Position numbers and translations under genes: made by a program | Assembly: GCF_030269925.1 (NCBI RefSeq) | Contig: NC_085119.1 | Span: forward strand, 8,407,001 to 8,471,000 | Length of the DNA: 64,000 nucleotides | Direction of reading: 5' to 3' | Source: Bombyx mori | Taxonomy: Eukaryota; Arthropoda; Insecta; Lepidoptera; Bombycidae | The notes under the pieces: generated by a model | Database searches by the model: none | Told to the model about the DNA's origin: nothing | Seen by the model: only the letters and a program-made list of their open reading frames with translations | Part shown: positions 45,445 through 57,013 of the stretch, piece after piece | Layout: each line of letters opens with the position of its first letter | Position numbering within the stretch: position 1 is the stretch's first letter

Positions 45445-47399
45445 TTAAGATGTGAATGTTCACATTAACATCTTCATTGTTTAGTATTAATCGTTTTCAA
45501 AATAAATAAAATGGTGTCCATGCGATAAAAATTTAAAATATTGTGATTTTTTCTAAATTTTTTGTGGTTATGTCAGATGATATCATTATATGTATATATT
45601 CTGGATTTTTTAGTAAAGGATTTAAATACAGCATTTGGACTTGTAATTTAAAACAATCATAATTGCACATTCGTTTCAATGAGAGTCACGAATTATTCGA
45701 ATTCGAATTTGTTTGATAATACAATTAATTAAATGAAATCAATAATGTTATGAATGTACATATGAAGCTACTTAAAATGATAGTAATGTTACATTTTTGT
45801 TACTTAGAAGTAAATAAATATATATATTTTGTTAATATATATATATGTATTCGGCTTTAATTTTTACAGACAGTTATTACACTTAAACGATGCTTAAAAA
45901 TAAAATTAGTGTTTAACTTAATCATTTCAACAGAATCTTCCCATAGATTATGTATTATTATACTTTAATAGATAGACACGTAAAGAAATACAGTATCAAT
46001 AGGTGAGCAGTTACTGAAGTCTAGCTTAAAACATAACCATTACTACCGCGATACCGCGCTTATTTGATACGAAATGAAATTAGGTACAATTGTAATAACG
46101 GCTACCCTACCCTTCAAACTGATTTCTGATTAATTTGTGGCAGGAATAGGATTAGTGATACAGTATGATAAGTGGACCTACTACCCGTGCGATTTCTCAG
46201 CTCTTCCTACCACTGGGATTCAGTAAAATGAGATTAAGATGTAAAAGTAGTTTTAATTATCTCTTTGATTTGTGAAAACCGAAGGAAATAAAATGAAATA
46301 AAAGTCATCCGCCATGTACTGTAACTGCCGCATACTGTAAAGTATTTGAAAAGTCAGAAATAATATAAGCAACAATAACAATAAAAAACAAATCAATAAA
46401 AAACGCGAGATTAAACCGTAAAACTAGTTTTAAATATGCTAATAAAACGAATTTTGGAATATATCCTAAAAACATTAGGTACTACTTTGAACCCTTGAAG
46501 GGGAGTAGTGGTGAGTAGTATCTTAAAATGGGCCGGGTCTTGTAGCCGTGTTTTTTGATGAATAATCGGACAGAGTACATATCTTATATCATCGTATGAA
46601 ACATCAACTCGATGTTCTGTGCGATGATTTTCGTATATATTTTTCGTATATACGAAATGTAAAGAATGTAATTAAAATAATTGAAAAACAAATTCTATAG
46701 TAAAAAACATCTACAAAATTCACAAAAAAAGTACGAATTTCGTTTATCGAATAAAGTATTTCATCCAGATGATTTAAAATAACACCACTGAATCGATTTT
46801 GATGAATGTTTATACGAAAATGTTATCGTAATGATTTTTATGAGATCGATCTGAAAGTATAATCCTATCAAATAAATTTACTTTGCAAATCAGTTTGGTC
46901 GAACGATCATTAGAAAAACAATACAAATTGACAAACTCATTTTTTTTAAGTCGTTAAAGCTGCTTTATTGACAGGTATCGGTTATGACTTAAGGTGGTAA
47001 TACACAACCTAATATACACTTAATATACAACTTTAAAAATAGCTGTACCTGCCGAGTTATATCGAAACCGCACTATTACTAAATTTAAATAAGTTAATGA
47101 TAAAAATTGAACGACTCACCATTATTGGTTTCACAAATATGTCGTTTTTAATTTGGGATAAATTCTCGTCGTAGTGCTGAATAAATATTTTAATTTAACA
47201 AGAATTTTCCTCTCTGAGAATTTCTTTTCGGACGTTTGAGATTGAGGTGTGCGAGCACAATTCGACGTCATTAGAAGGCATCGGACATTCCTTACTGACG
47301 CATCTACTTATTTCGAACGATATTAAAACGCTTGATGTCCGTGTTTTTTTTTGTTATTTACGTATTTTGATCGTTTGATAATAATAAGGAAATGTGACG
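45445..47399. other. Intergenic/intronic, old repeats only
   Basis: A decayed minus-oriented Bm1 SINE lies at 46005-46225 (ACGGCTACCCTACCCTTCAA, ACTACCCGTGCGATTTCTCA). CGCGAGATTAAACCGTAAAA at 46404-46423 recurs as an inverted pair at 60819-60933. A TA tract lies at 45828-45846. Confidence 0.4.
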
Positions 47400-47640
47400 T
47401 ATTTTTTTATAAGCAGCGAATGTAACCCGTCACAAAGGCTGTCTACAAAGACCGTAGGTCATAGACACAGCCCCCTGAATTTCTCATCTAATCTTCTCAG
47501 TGGGTCGCGATTTCGATCGGTAGATTCTGCGAGGCGCTGCTCTTGCTAGGGCCAGTGCTAAGAATTTTTTTCAGGTTGAGCCCATGAGCTCACCTACCCG
47601 TCCGCGAGACGCTGAAAAGCGAATAGGTAGAAAAGTATTA
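47400..47640 (+). mobile_element. 5'-truncated Jockey-like LINE, 3' end
   Basis: CACAGCCCCCTGAATTTCTC, TCTTCTCAGTGGGTCGCGAT, GCGCTGCTCTTGCTAGGGCC and tail GAATAGGTAGAAAAG. Shares tail type with 40640-41033. Confidence 0.72.
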
Positions 47641-47659
47641 TGAAGTCGTCATAGCCTAA

Positions 47660-48075
47660 AGTACAAGACGTCTGGTGCATTCGTATGTAGCGATGCACTG
47701 GTGTTCCAATCCCGCTGGCGGGTACCAATTTTTCTACTGAAATACGTACTTAACAATTGTTCACGACCGACTTCCACGGTGGAGGAATAAAATCGTGTAA
47801 TAAAAATCAAACCCGCAAAATTATAATTTGCGTAATTACTGGTGGTAGGACCTCTTCTTGTGAGTCCGCACGGGTAGGTACCACCACCCTGCCTAGAACC
47901 AGTAATGCGTTTCGGTTTGAAGGGTGGGGCAGCCGTTGTAACTATACTGAGACCTTAGAACTCATATGTCAAGGTGGGGTGGCAGCATTTACATTGTAGA
48001 TGTCTATGGGTTCCAATAACCACTTAACACCAGGTAGGCTGTGAGCTCGTCCACCCAAGTAAGCAATAAAAAAAA
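47660..48075 (+). repeat. Near full-length Bm1-type SINE
   Basis: About 415 bp. tRNA-like head with a mutated B box (GGTGTTCCAATCCCGC, 47699-47714), CCGACTTCCACGGTGGAGGA, then the body and GCAATAAAAAAAAG tail. The longest copy here. Confidence 0.8.
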
Positions 48076-48472
48076 GAGTAATAAAAATACTTTAACTATC
48101 GTGTTTGAATATTTATAAATCTAAATTTACTATCAAACTTTTTATACGTTTTCTTCCTACTTAAACCAAACGATTAATCAGATACTTGTGGTGTACATTT
48201 AAACTATGAAACAACATACACCAAAACCTTTCACCTCATAATTAATATGTAAATTTATTCACAACAAAACAAAATGAAACGTTATTTTTGAAACCAAACA
48301 TCGTTTTTGTGAAAGGCTTTCAATTATTTTCGACGAGATAAAAATCTATTATACACGCGTAGATAAGTCCAATTATTACTCACTCATGCGATTAACATAA
48401 ATATAGGTTAGGGATTAATTTATTACGTTTAGATAGGAGTCTAACGAATGTTTGAACCAGTGTTCTTTATAA

Positions 48473-48683
48473 AGTAGGTGGTAGGACCTCTTGTAAGACC
48501 GCGCGGGTGGGTACCACCACCCTACCTATTTCTGTCGTGAAGCAGTAATGCGTTTCGGTTTGAAGGGTAGGGCAGCCGTTGTAACTATACCTGAGATCTT
48601 AGAACTTATATCTCATGGTGGGTGGCGCATTAACGTCGTGGATGTCTATGGGCTCCAGTAACCATCTAAGCAATAAAAAAATA
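48473..48683 (+). repeat. Bm1-type SINE with internal deletion
   Basis: Body well preserved, but about 36 bp that other copies have between AGTAACCA and TCTAAGCAATAAAA are missing. Confidence 0.78.
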
Positions 48684-49280
48684 AAATAAAAAGTAGCCTT
48701 ATCGTATAAAGGGAAGCCTAACTTCTACTACTGGATTGTTTCTTCTTAAATAAGCAGTGTTCATAATTCAAAATTGTAACAGCTACATGTTATTATGCGC
48801 TCATTCGTAAAAAGAAGTAACATTTTTTGTCTGGCTCATTTTTTTTTATTAAAAACTTTTTTGAACAATAAATGTTACGCATGGGTGCTCGTAATTCCCA
48901 TGACCCTGGCGAGAGGATCATGCGAACCGGTTCTTGCGCTCGCGCAGGTAATTGACTTGCCGTTCATGCTAGCTAAATTAAGTTATAAACTGGCTCGTGT
49001 AATCGGTCCATAAGGTATATCAGACAGTTTTATTACAATGTTCTGGCTTCATCATCTTATAGCACGAGTCTTAATGGCCATACCGATTAAACTGCATGCT
49101 TGTCTACGGAATAGGTTTTTTATTGTTAATTTATTTATAATACTACATTCATTTATATTATGTGATAAAATGCTGCAGTTTCGTTGTTAAAACACAGTTG
49201 TTTCGATGAATTTTAATATTTTATTAATGATAAAACATTTCTCGTTGGGACGGACTTTTAAATTTCTGACAATGAGTTGA

Positions 49281-49513
49281 CTGGTAGTAGGACCTCTTGT
49301 GAGTTCTCACGGGTAAGTACCACCACCCCGCCTATTTCTGACGTGAAGCAGCAATGCGTTTCGGTTTGAGGAGTGGGGCAACCGTTGTAACTATATTAAG
49401 ACCTTAGAACTTATATCTCAAGATGGGTGGCGTATTTACGTTGTAGGTGTCTATGGGTTCCAGTAGCTACTTAACACCAGGTGAGCTCGTCCACCCATCT
49501 AAGCAATAAAAAA
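49281..49513 (+). repeat. Bm1-type SINE
   Basis: Starts GACTGGTAGTAGGACCTCTT-like and ends CATCTAAGCAATAAAAAAAG; a ~10-bp deletion removes the usual GGGCTGTG. Confidence 0.78.
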
Positions 49514-51044
49514 AGTATTTATTTTGGCTTTTATTATCTATTAGGATAGAAAACCGCTTTTACTATAAAAAATATGACATAATAGAGCTACGGTTAGCGA
49601 GCTATTGGGTCGGATTTTTATAATTTAATATTAATTTCTTTGTAACAATAGCAATTGCTTATTAAAAAATGTATTTATTTTAGATAAGTAAATACTTTAA
49701 GCGCCATAACAAAAACAGGGGTATAATATATCCACCATTGATTGGATGTGGTTTTATTAACAAATGTTTCATAGCGTGTGGTCCGCCTGACATCGCCAGA
49801 GGTCGACAATCGTTCTGACAGCGGCGGCCACCGTCGATCTTATCATTATATTTTAATGTAGGCCTATTTACTACACCTATATTCGGATTAAGAAAACGTT
49901 CGGCGTGGGATAGACACCCACGGGTTGTATATAAAAACTTCAGAATTGACTTCAACTGTATCTTGTTATTATTAAAAACCTATTACAAGAGTACATTCGG
50001 ATGTATAAAGGGTCTAACTAAAACGTAATTACATCTATGATGTCCACATCGAATAGTTACTGAACATTTTTCGTTGGTTGAATTGTGATTATTAACAGAT
50101 TTCACGAAATGTCAATTGGATAGGTTGTTTATAGATTTTTTTGTGAGAAAATAATATAAAAGGACAATGAAAAAAAAAAACAGGTACGGTATCCTTGTGT
50201 TAACGATTCACAGATAACGCTGTGGTATGGCATCTAAGAGGATTATTCTTTAAATCACAATGGCAGCTTTTATCTATTTATCAAATGAACGTTTTTTTCA
50301 AACTACTCACTAGTTTACAATAGACAGATTAGTTTACAATACACTAGCTACAATAGAAGAACAAATCCTAGAAAGACTAGAAAGAAACAAGGAGTCAACG
50401 TAGGTTATACGTAAATATTCAGTGGGGCTATAACAATGTACATACATCTCTTTATCTCCTTACACAGTTCTGTCGTTGTAAAGCATCGTATATCCACGTA
50501 ATATCGAGTTTAGTCTCACCAATATCGCTCGGAGTCGTGTTGGGATTTCCTTGTGCAGTGTTAAACGAGCTTTATTGGGCGTGTAGCATCGCAAGCAGCC
50601 GTCGGTCGGGTCGGGCCTCTGTAAATCGAACTGACATCGTCTCAGATTGACTGACGCGGCTTTAACTACTCCATCCGAGCCAAGGTAAATCGATGCACGT
50701 ACCTACGCCAGATCGTATTCAACATTCTATCTTCGTTTTTGTTTGTGAACGTTTTATTGTGTGAATGTTAGTTTTTTTTTTTTTTTTTTTTATCTAAACG
50801 TTTCTATTTATGATTTAGTTTGTCTGATTGACGAGCTGAACGAGAAAATTGAACTAGGTTCAATGACAGTTTAAATTTTTATGGTATATTTTTAGTTTTT
50901 TTTTTTGGTCTGAATTTGAAAACGGTACGCAGCGGTTTGATTATGCCCCTCAAGAGACCACCTTCCACCATGTCGGGAGTATACTAATCTATCTAGAGTT
51001 GCAATTAAAAAAGGGCCTCTAGTTGTTGGATTGTAATTTGGATT
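49514..51044. other. Intergenic; possible non-coding exon at ~50560-50681
   Basis: Around 50560-50681 the sequence is CG-rich (CAGCCGTCGGTCGGGTCGGG) and ends at GAGCCAAG followed by the donor-like GTAAAT, as a 5' UTR exon would. No transcript evidence. The remainder is AT-rich with nothing seen. Confidence 0.3.
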
Positions 51045-51084
51045 TTTTTATTTATTGCTTAGGCGGGTGTGTGGACGAGCTCAC
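51045..51084 (-). repeat. Bm1-type SINE scrap (3' end only)
   Basis: TTATTTATTGCTTAGGCGGG then GTGGACGAGCTCACA; extreme 5' truncation. Confidence 0.6.
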
Positions 51085-51179
51085 ATTAAGTCACTAATAA
51101 AGGTTCAATACTTTTCAAATAATTAAAAATTGTGTTAGTATATAATTTCTTATTTCAATACAAATGAGACTTCAAAGTA

Positions 51180-51573
51180 AAAGGAAAGAGACCCCGCGGC
51201 CGATTACCTAGGCGTTGGTGTGATCAAGTAACCGCTCTAACTGGGTTGCCAGTCGCAACCGCCATTCGAGCAGCTGAGGACCGGACGAGATGGAAACGGC
51301 TCACGAGACAGGCAACGGTCAAGTTTCAGGGACACGATCTTCAGCAACGAAGAAAGCGACGAAGAAGAGACTTCAACCTCCCGACTCGAGGTGCTGGCGC
51401 TATAAGCTCTGACGTACCTACGTAAAAACATATGTTAAAAGAGGCTTGTGGAGAGTATTAAGCGGTAGGCAGCGGCCTGGCTCTGCCCCTGACATTGCTG
51501 AGGTCGATGGGCGACGGTAACCACTCACCATCAGGTGGGCCGTGTGCTCGTCTGCCTACAAGGGCAATAAAAA
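51180..51573 (+). mobile_element. 5'-truncated LINE: ORF2 C-terminus plus 3' UTR
   Basis: KRPRGRLPRRWCDQVTALTG, then AAEDRTRWKRLTRQATVKFQ and a stop near 51420: the C-terminal tail of a non-LTR reverse transcriptase. It is followed by the 3' UTR GCGGTAGGCAGCGGCCTGGC and a GGGCAATAAAAAAA tail. This shows that the short repeats at 27362-27506 and 9995-10110 are tails of the same LINE family. Confidence 0.72.
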
Positions 51574-52645
51574 AAATTGTTTGGTTCCTTTGAATGTCAG
51601 AGGCGGCGTGAGATCAGCTGTCCACTGAAACTGAAATAAAATTATCGAATTAAGTACATAACAAATCGTAAAGCTATTATTATAATTATCATATTAATAC
51701 CGTACCTCGGCTTTGTAATGACATAAACATAGCTCTGAAAAGTGGATAACAACCGCATAATAATAATAACAAAAAAAGAAATTTTAAACAAAATTTGTGA
51801 ATAGTAAAAGATATTGGCAATCGATTGGCAAACGAACTACAATGTGAAAAAAATAAACAAGTTACTGTTGTTAAGTGAATTGTGTCATGTTATATATTAA
51901 TGAAACATCCCGTATCTGGTAGGAAAGAGATAATGATGAGAAATAATGATGAAATTTATTCTGGAAGATATTGAAAAGTCGACTTGTTATTATGAAGTCT
52001 AAAAGAAACGAAATGTTTATGGTTTAACAAATTACCAACTATTTATATTTACATTCACATCATTAGACACTAATGGTAGCGATAGAAATAGTTGTCTGAG
52101 AACGACCCGACGCGACGGTGACTATTGACTTTGGTATTCAAATATTGGGTCCGTAGTCGTGCCGATAAGAACTGTAACATGACGCCGTGCCGGTGTAACG
52201 GCCGCGCTGAGTCGCTGAGATCTTGTGCTTAATGCAACCCACGTTGTACCGTAAGCCGAGAAATGCTTTCATTACTCAGCTATTCGAAACATAGTATCAG
52301 TTACTGTCAGTAATATTCCGAATGATTGAGCTGGGATTTATTTGAGCCAATTTACATGTATTATAGGCTCCACGATTCCTGGGAACAAAATCGATTACGT
52401 CATTCGGATATTGGTCGGTTTCCGTAACATTCGGTCCCGGACGATGGCAGGTTGTAAAAGCGGTAAAATAGGGGATTTTATGTTGTAACATAAAACAAAC
52501 ATTAATTTTCTAATATTCAAAATGCAAAATCGATATCCTGGTTGGAATAAACGGATCACGTGTTACGCTGCTTATGCTAATAAATTTAGATTGCCGTCTC
52601 ATAATTTTAGTTATTATGTAGGATATTTAAGTTGTTTATTTAAAA
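51574..52645. other. Intergenic, no gene seen
   Basis: AT-rich with a slightly CG-richer stretch at 52095-52260; no exon signals I trust. Confidence 0.35.
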
Positions 52646-52856
52646 CTAGCGACCCGCCCTCGCTTCGCTTCGGAAACATTAATCACACATGAAACCAAAA
52701 AATAAAAATAAAAAAATAAATAAAAAAAGTAGCCTATGTTCATCAGGGACAATGTCGGCTTCTAATGGAAAAAGAATTTTTCAAATCGGTCCAGTAGTTT
52801 CGGAGCCTATTCGAAACAAACAAACAAATCTTTCCTCTTTATAATATTAGTATAGA
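52646..52856 (-). mobile_element. Non-autonomous Helitron-like element
   Basis: Left end CTAGCGACCCGCCCTCGCTT, right end ATAATATTAGTATAGA; minus orientation, A|T insertion. An internal A-rich simple repeat lies at 52698-52728. Confidence 0.65.
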
Positions 52857-52867
52857 TATCGGCACTT

Positions 52868-53068
52868 TTTTCTTTATTTGTTGCATAGACGGCTACCGGA
52901 GCCCGTAGTAATGCTGCACACATCTTGAGACATAAGTTTTAAGCATCAGTTTTCTAGTACAACGACTGCCTCGCCCTTCAAATCGGACCGCATTACTACT
53001 TGGTGGTAAAAATAGTTTGTGATACCTACCCGGGCGTGTTCACAAGATGCCTCATCACCAACGACAGA
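52868..53068 (-). repeat. Diverged Bm1-type SINE
   Basis: Minus orientation: GACGGCTACCGGAGCCCGTA, ACGACTGCCTCGCCCTTCAA, TACCTACCCGGGCGTGTTCA in order. Old. Confidence 0.6.
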
Positions 53069-54032
53069 TTACGCGTAAAGAAAAATAAATAATAAATCGG
53101 CAATTATTCCCAATTTTTTGTGCAATTCATACCAGCCGGGTCGTGTTTATGGCAACGCTTAGTTGAGTGGAATGATTGTGTAAAACTGTTGGACGAGCTC
53201 CAACGGGCGAGCGGTCCGCGAGAAACAAACGCCACAAATAAAGTCAAATAAGTGAACCAAGCAGAATGGGTGCCCGATGCAGTTGTTGTTCACCGCTCTG
53301 TGCCACATTTTATTGAACACGAATATTATATTAATAAAACACCGACTACAATAGTTGCGTACTGGGAACAAAATAAAGTTCTATTAAAGTTACATGGAAC
53401 GCGAAACATTGTAGTTTTCATTAAAACAATCCAGCTGGATTTCTCAATGGTACTTTAAAGGGTTCTTTTAATTTGAAATATGTAAAGAGGAAGAGACTTT
53501 GTAGTTAAGATATAATTTTGTATTTGCTCACAGATCACATATGAATCACATATTTATGAAAGCCCATGTTTTCAACGATTGACTTTTTTCCATAACGCTA
53601 TACAGGGTGTGGGATGAAAGTATAGCCTTCACGATTTATGAAATGTAATGTAATATTTCAACTACCATAAATATCCAATATAACCAATAATTACAATTAC
53701 TTTTTGGACATAACTATTTAAATATAGATAATTTTGCAGTCAAATTAGTTATAATAATCAAAATATGTAAATTTATAAAATGTGCGCACAGAAGATGTTG
53801 GTTTGACAACGACTATAAACTCAATAGTTAAGTCACATATTTTCATGATATTACACATGACGTATTTAAAATACATGAATGTACATCGACAAGGTCAGTA
53901 ACCCATCTCTAGGGAAATTGTACAAACAGATTCCATACAGCACAGTTTGATTTTCAATAATGTATTATGTTATTCTTAATTTTGGTTAAATTTATCGCAG
54001 TTATTTATTTGAAGTGATAAAAGTAGTTTTTA
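53069..54032. other. Intergenic, no supported gene
   Basis: A 68-codon frame at 53252-53458 shows no family and no splice context. Otherwise AT-rich. Confidence 0.35.
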
Positions 54033-54461
54033 AAACGAAGTTTCTTATGGGACGATGCGGAGGGGTACCCTAACCGGGAAAAAACGTCCGTAACGTAAGA
54101 TTTTTTCTACTTAGTTTGTTATCAACAGATGTCACTGCACGCAAATTCAACAATTCCTGAATCGCGGTGACGAGATGTTACACAGTTGATAGACGTTCTC
54201 GTATTTCTCTTGCTAAATAATACTTGCCTGGTGTAGGGAATACCGTAAACACGCAGGCGGTTCCCCCAGAGCGAGACTATTTCGTCTACTTCATTGCACT
54301 GCGGAATGATTGACCTTGCGATTATTTTTATTTTTATCAATAAGAAAATCATAATAAACAATGTATACCCGAATAATTATTTTCTTTATACCCCGAATAG
54401 AACTTAAAATTTATATTTTTATAATAAGGAACTTCGTTCCTATCCGGTGTCCCACGACACC
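54033..54461 (-). mobile_element. Hairpin-ended repeat, copy 2 (inverted)
   Basis: Matches 25954-26383 along its length in opposite orientation: left GACGATGCGGAGGGGTACCC, right GGAACTTCGTTCC then GGTGTCCCACGACACC. A minus-strand frame inside (54122-54361) continues in part in copy 1, so a decayed coding region is possible. Confidence 0.65.
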
Positions 54462-55896
54462 ACACCTATTTTTGTTAAAATATATTATTTTATGTTATAA
54501 AATTGTAAAAGGCGTGTGTTAGTTTATTTTTTAAATATATGTATAGTATTACGTACATACGATGCGTACGTCTTATTCTTACTTAAGACTATCGATTTCA
54601 TAGTGTAATAATTGCATCAACTTTACCAATTATTGTTTGTTCAAAATCATGCTTTACTACCAAATTGGCATTTGCATTCAATGCAGATATTTTAAACATT
54701 TTAATTTTCGTTAACTGTTGGCATAAATATAATAAGATATAAATTATCACTTATATCTTCTTCATTAGATTTTGTTTCATCAATGAATTAAGCTGAAGCA
54801 AAATTCGCTACAAAGATATTTTTAAATTTGATTTTTTATTAAAATACTGGGTATTACGTGCCATTTCGCTGGCGTATAATAAAGTTAATTTACTTTCGCA
54901 TTTATACTTTTACTGTGGATTTCATTCACAGAATTCTGTCATTGTTTTATTTCTGTCGTAACAGTGTTCCTTCTTGGAATTGTTTGCACTTTGTGTGTAA
55001 GAATTATGCTATATATGTTTGGTTTTGGATTTACCGATTTACCTGCTCTATATTTAGTCGGAGTTACTTTGTTACAAAAATATTTTCTAAGTTTGAATAT
55101 ATAACCGTCTCGAAACCATTGAAATGTAATTGTAGAAGTATATTTATATTGTATTTATAGGCCAGTATATAATATTGTGTATTTAACAAAATTCACTTTC
55201 GCAAATGCTTCATGCTTACATAAGTGTATATTTTCATTACTAATAGCTACTTAGCAAATCCATAAGTATTTATTTGAGAGCATCACGAGATTGGAAAAAA
55301 AAACAGATCAATAGTTTTTTAATTTGCAAACAATATTCGATGACATTGGCATTTTAATACATTATTCTGGTATATTTTGTCGGCAGAAAAGCAAGAGGAG
55401 CTGTATAGGCTGGCACCGCTCCAGTCATTTCAATTTGATTCCGCGGGATGTGCTGCGTAAACATCCTTAAATGATAAACGCATAATTTAACGCCTCGACG
55501 AAAACAAAAATTGTGAACACATTTATTTGCACGGTCATAGAACCGTGATTATTTAGTCGTGAAAAATTTTTTATGAGCTCATCTAAAAGTTTAGTGGGAA
55601 AAAGGTGCTTTTAGTGAATTTCATTTTAATATCACGGAGATAAACGTATTTAATCAACTCTCACTTCATACTCAGTGGTATTGCAGTACGGAAATGGATT
55701 ATTAAATTAACCACCTTTAGAAGTTGCATGCTTGACTACTGAGCCGATAAAATGAGATGACGACAATTTTATTTCTTCGGCTCCTTATTGCACTAAAGAA
55801 CTTTATTAGATTCGGATTCATTAAGAGCACGTGAACGATATTAAACGATTAATACCTACAGGACTAACGGTATTTATGAGAGTCTCGTGTTTTTAA
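54462..55896. other. Intergenic, no supported gene
   Basis: A 100-codon frame at 54858-55160 is AT-rich and Phe/Tyr/Ile-heavy, as expected by chance. Nothing else seen. Confidence 0.35.
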
Positions 55897-56158
55897 TATA
55901 TATATTTTAAATTTATTATTGCTTAGGTGGGTGGATGAGCTCACAGCCTACCTGGTGTTAAGCGGTTACCGGAGCCCATAGATATCTACAACGAAATGCG
56001 CCACCCACCTTGAGATATAAGTTCTAAGGTCTCAGTATAGTTACAACGGCTACCCCACCCTTTAAACTGAAACAACGCATTACCGCTTCACGGCAGAAAT
56101 AGGCAGAGTGGTGGTAGCTACCCGTGCGGACTCACAAGAGGTTTTTAACATCAGTAAA
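55897..56158 (-). repeat. Bm1-type SINE
   Basis: Well-preserved minus copy: TTATTGCTTAGGTGGGTGGA through GCGGACTCACAAGAGGTTTT. Confidence 0.82.
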
Positions 56159-56862
56159 AACTAAAGTTCTAAAACTTATAACAAACAGCGGTGTGTATGA
56201 ATTTCATAGATGCCGTGCACTATTAAAGGCTATAAATAAAACATTTTGACAGGGCGTGCTCGGTGAATTACGTGCAAAATTCAATTCTCTCTAAACAAGG
56301 ATCGAGAGGTGCGGTATGTGCGAGTATGGCGGCCGATACCATCGAGCCTTCGTCGCCCCTGTACATAAATCTAGCTTTGAAACATTTTGGTAAGAAGCCA
56401 ACTTCGAAGCTAGTAGCGTCCCACTCCACAGCCCGTACATTCGAATCACTACATACCAGAACATAGATTATTGGCCGTATTATTCTTTTACCGTTTTGTT
56501 TGTAGCTCAACAATCTCATGTAACAAGTTCAAAACAAGCCGAGTCATCACACGTTGTTCATTCTACATATATTCATATTAACAAATTCGATTGTAATAAA
56601 GATTTATCTTGCGCAATAAAGCTATTGTGGTTCTGTTAGGCCGTCTGTATTCATACACAAATAAATAACGATATTGTTTTGTTTCGTATCGACTAGTAAT
56701 GAAATGTAACTGTGTAACGGTTCTAATATATCTAAACATATGAGCATCCGATATGGAATATTTACGGACTTAAGGTATTAAACAATTTGTTGAACAATAC
56801 GCATATGCTCAATTATTATTTGTAGGTATAATTATTCTATAATACGTTAAAAAAAAAGATAT
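56159..56862. other. Intergenic, no gene seen
   Basis: Short overlapping frames on both strands at 56263-56519 in a locally CG-richer patch; no family recognised. Confidence 0.35.
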
Positions 56863-57013
56863 GGTGTCGTGGGACACCAGGTAGGAACGAAGTTCCTTCG
56901 GCTAATGTAGAATCGACACAATTTGCAAAAAAAAGGAGACAGAGAAATGTATTATACACTACTCGCTTGTGTATACGACTGTCGCGCCTGCGCACGTCTC
57001 ATTTAACGGTTTT

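Noticed and set aside
48795..49013. 72-codon frame with a donor-like CGCGCAGGTAATT
   Set aside because: No acceptor in range, a low-complexity T-rich beginning, and no family; insufficient for an exon call.
49680..49955. 91-codon minus frame
   Set aside because: No recognised domain, no splice context, stretches of unlikely composition.
53252..53458. 68-codon plus frame
   Set aside because: Overlaps a similar frame on the other strand and shows no family or splice signals.
54858..55160. 100-codon plus frame
   Set aside because: AT-rich, dominated by Phe, Tyr, Ile and Cys as expected from random AT-rich DNA.
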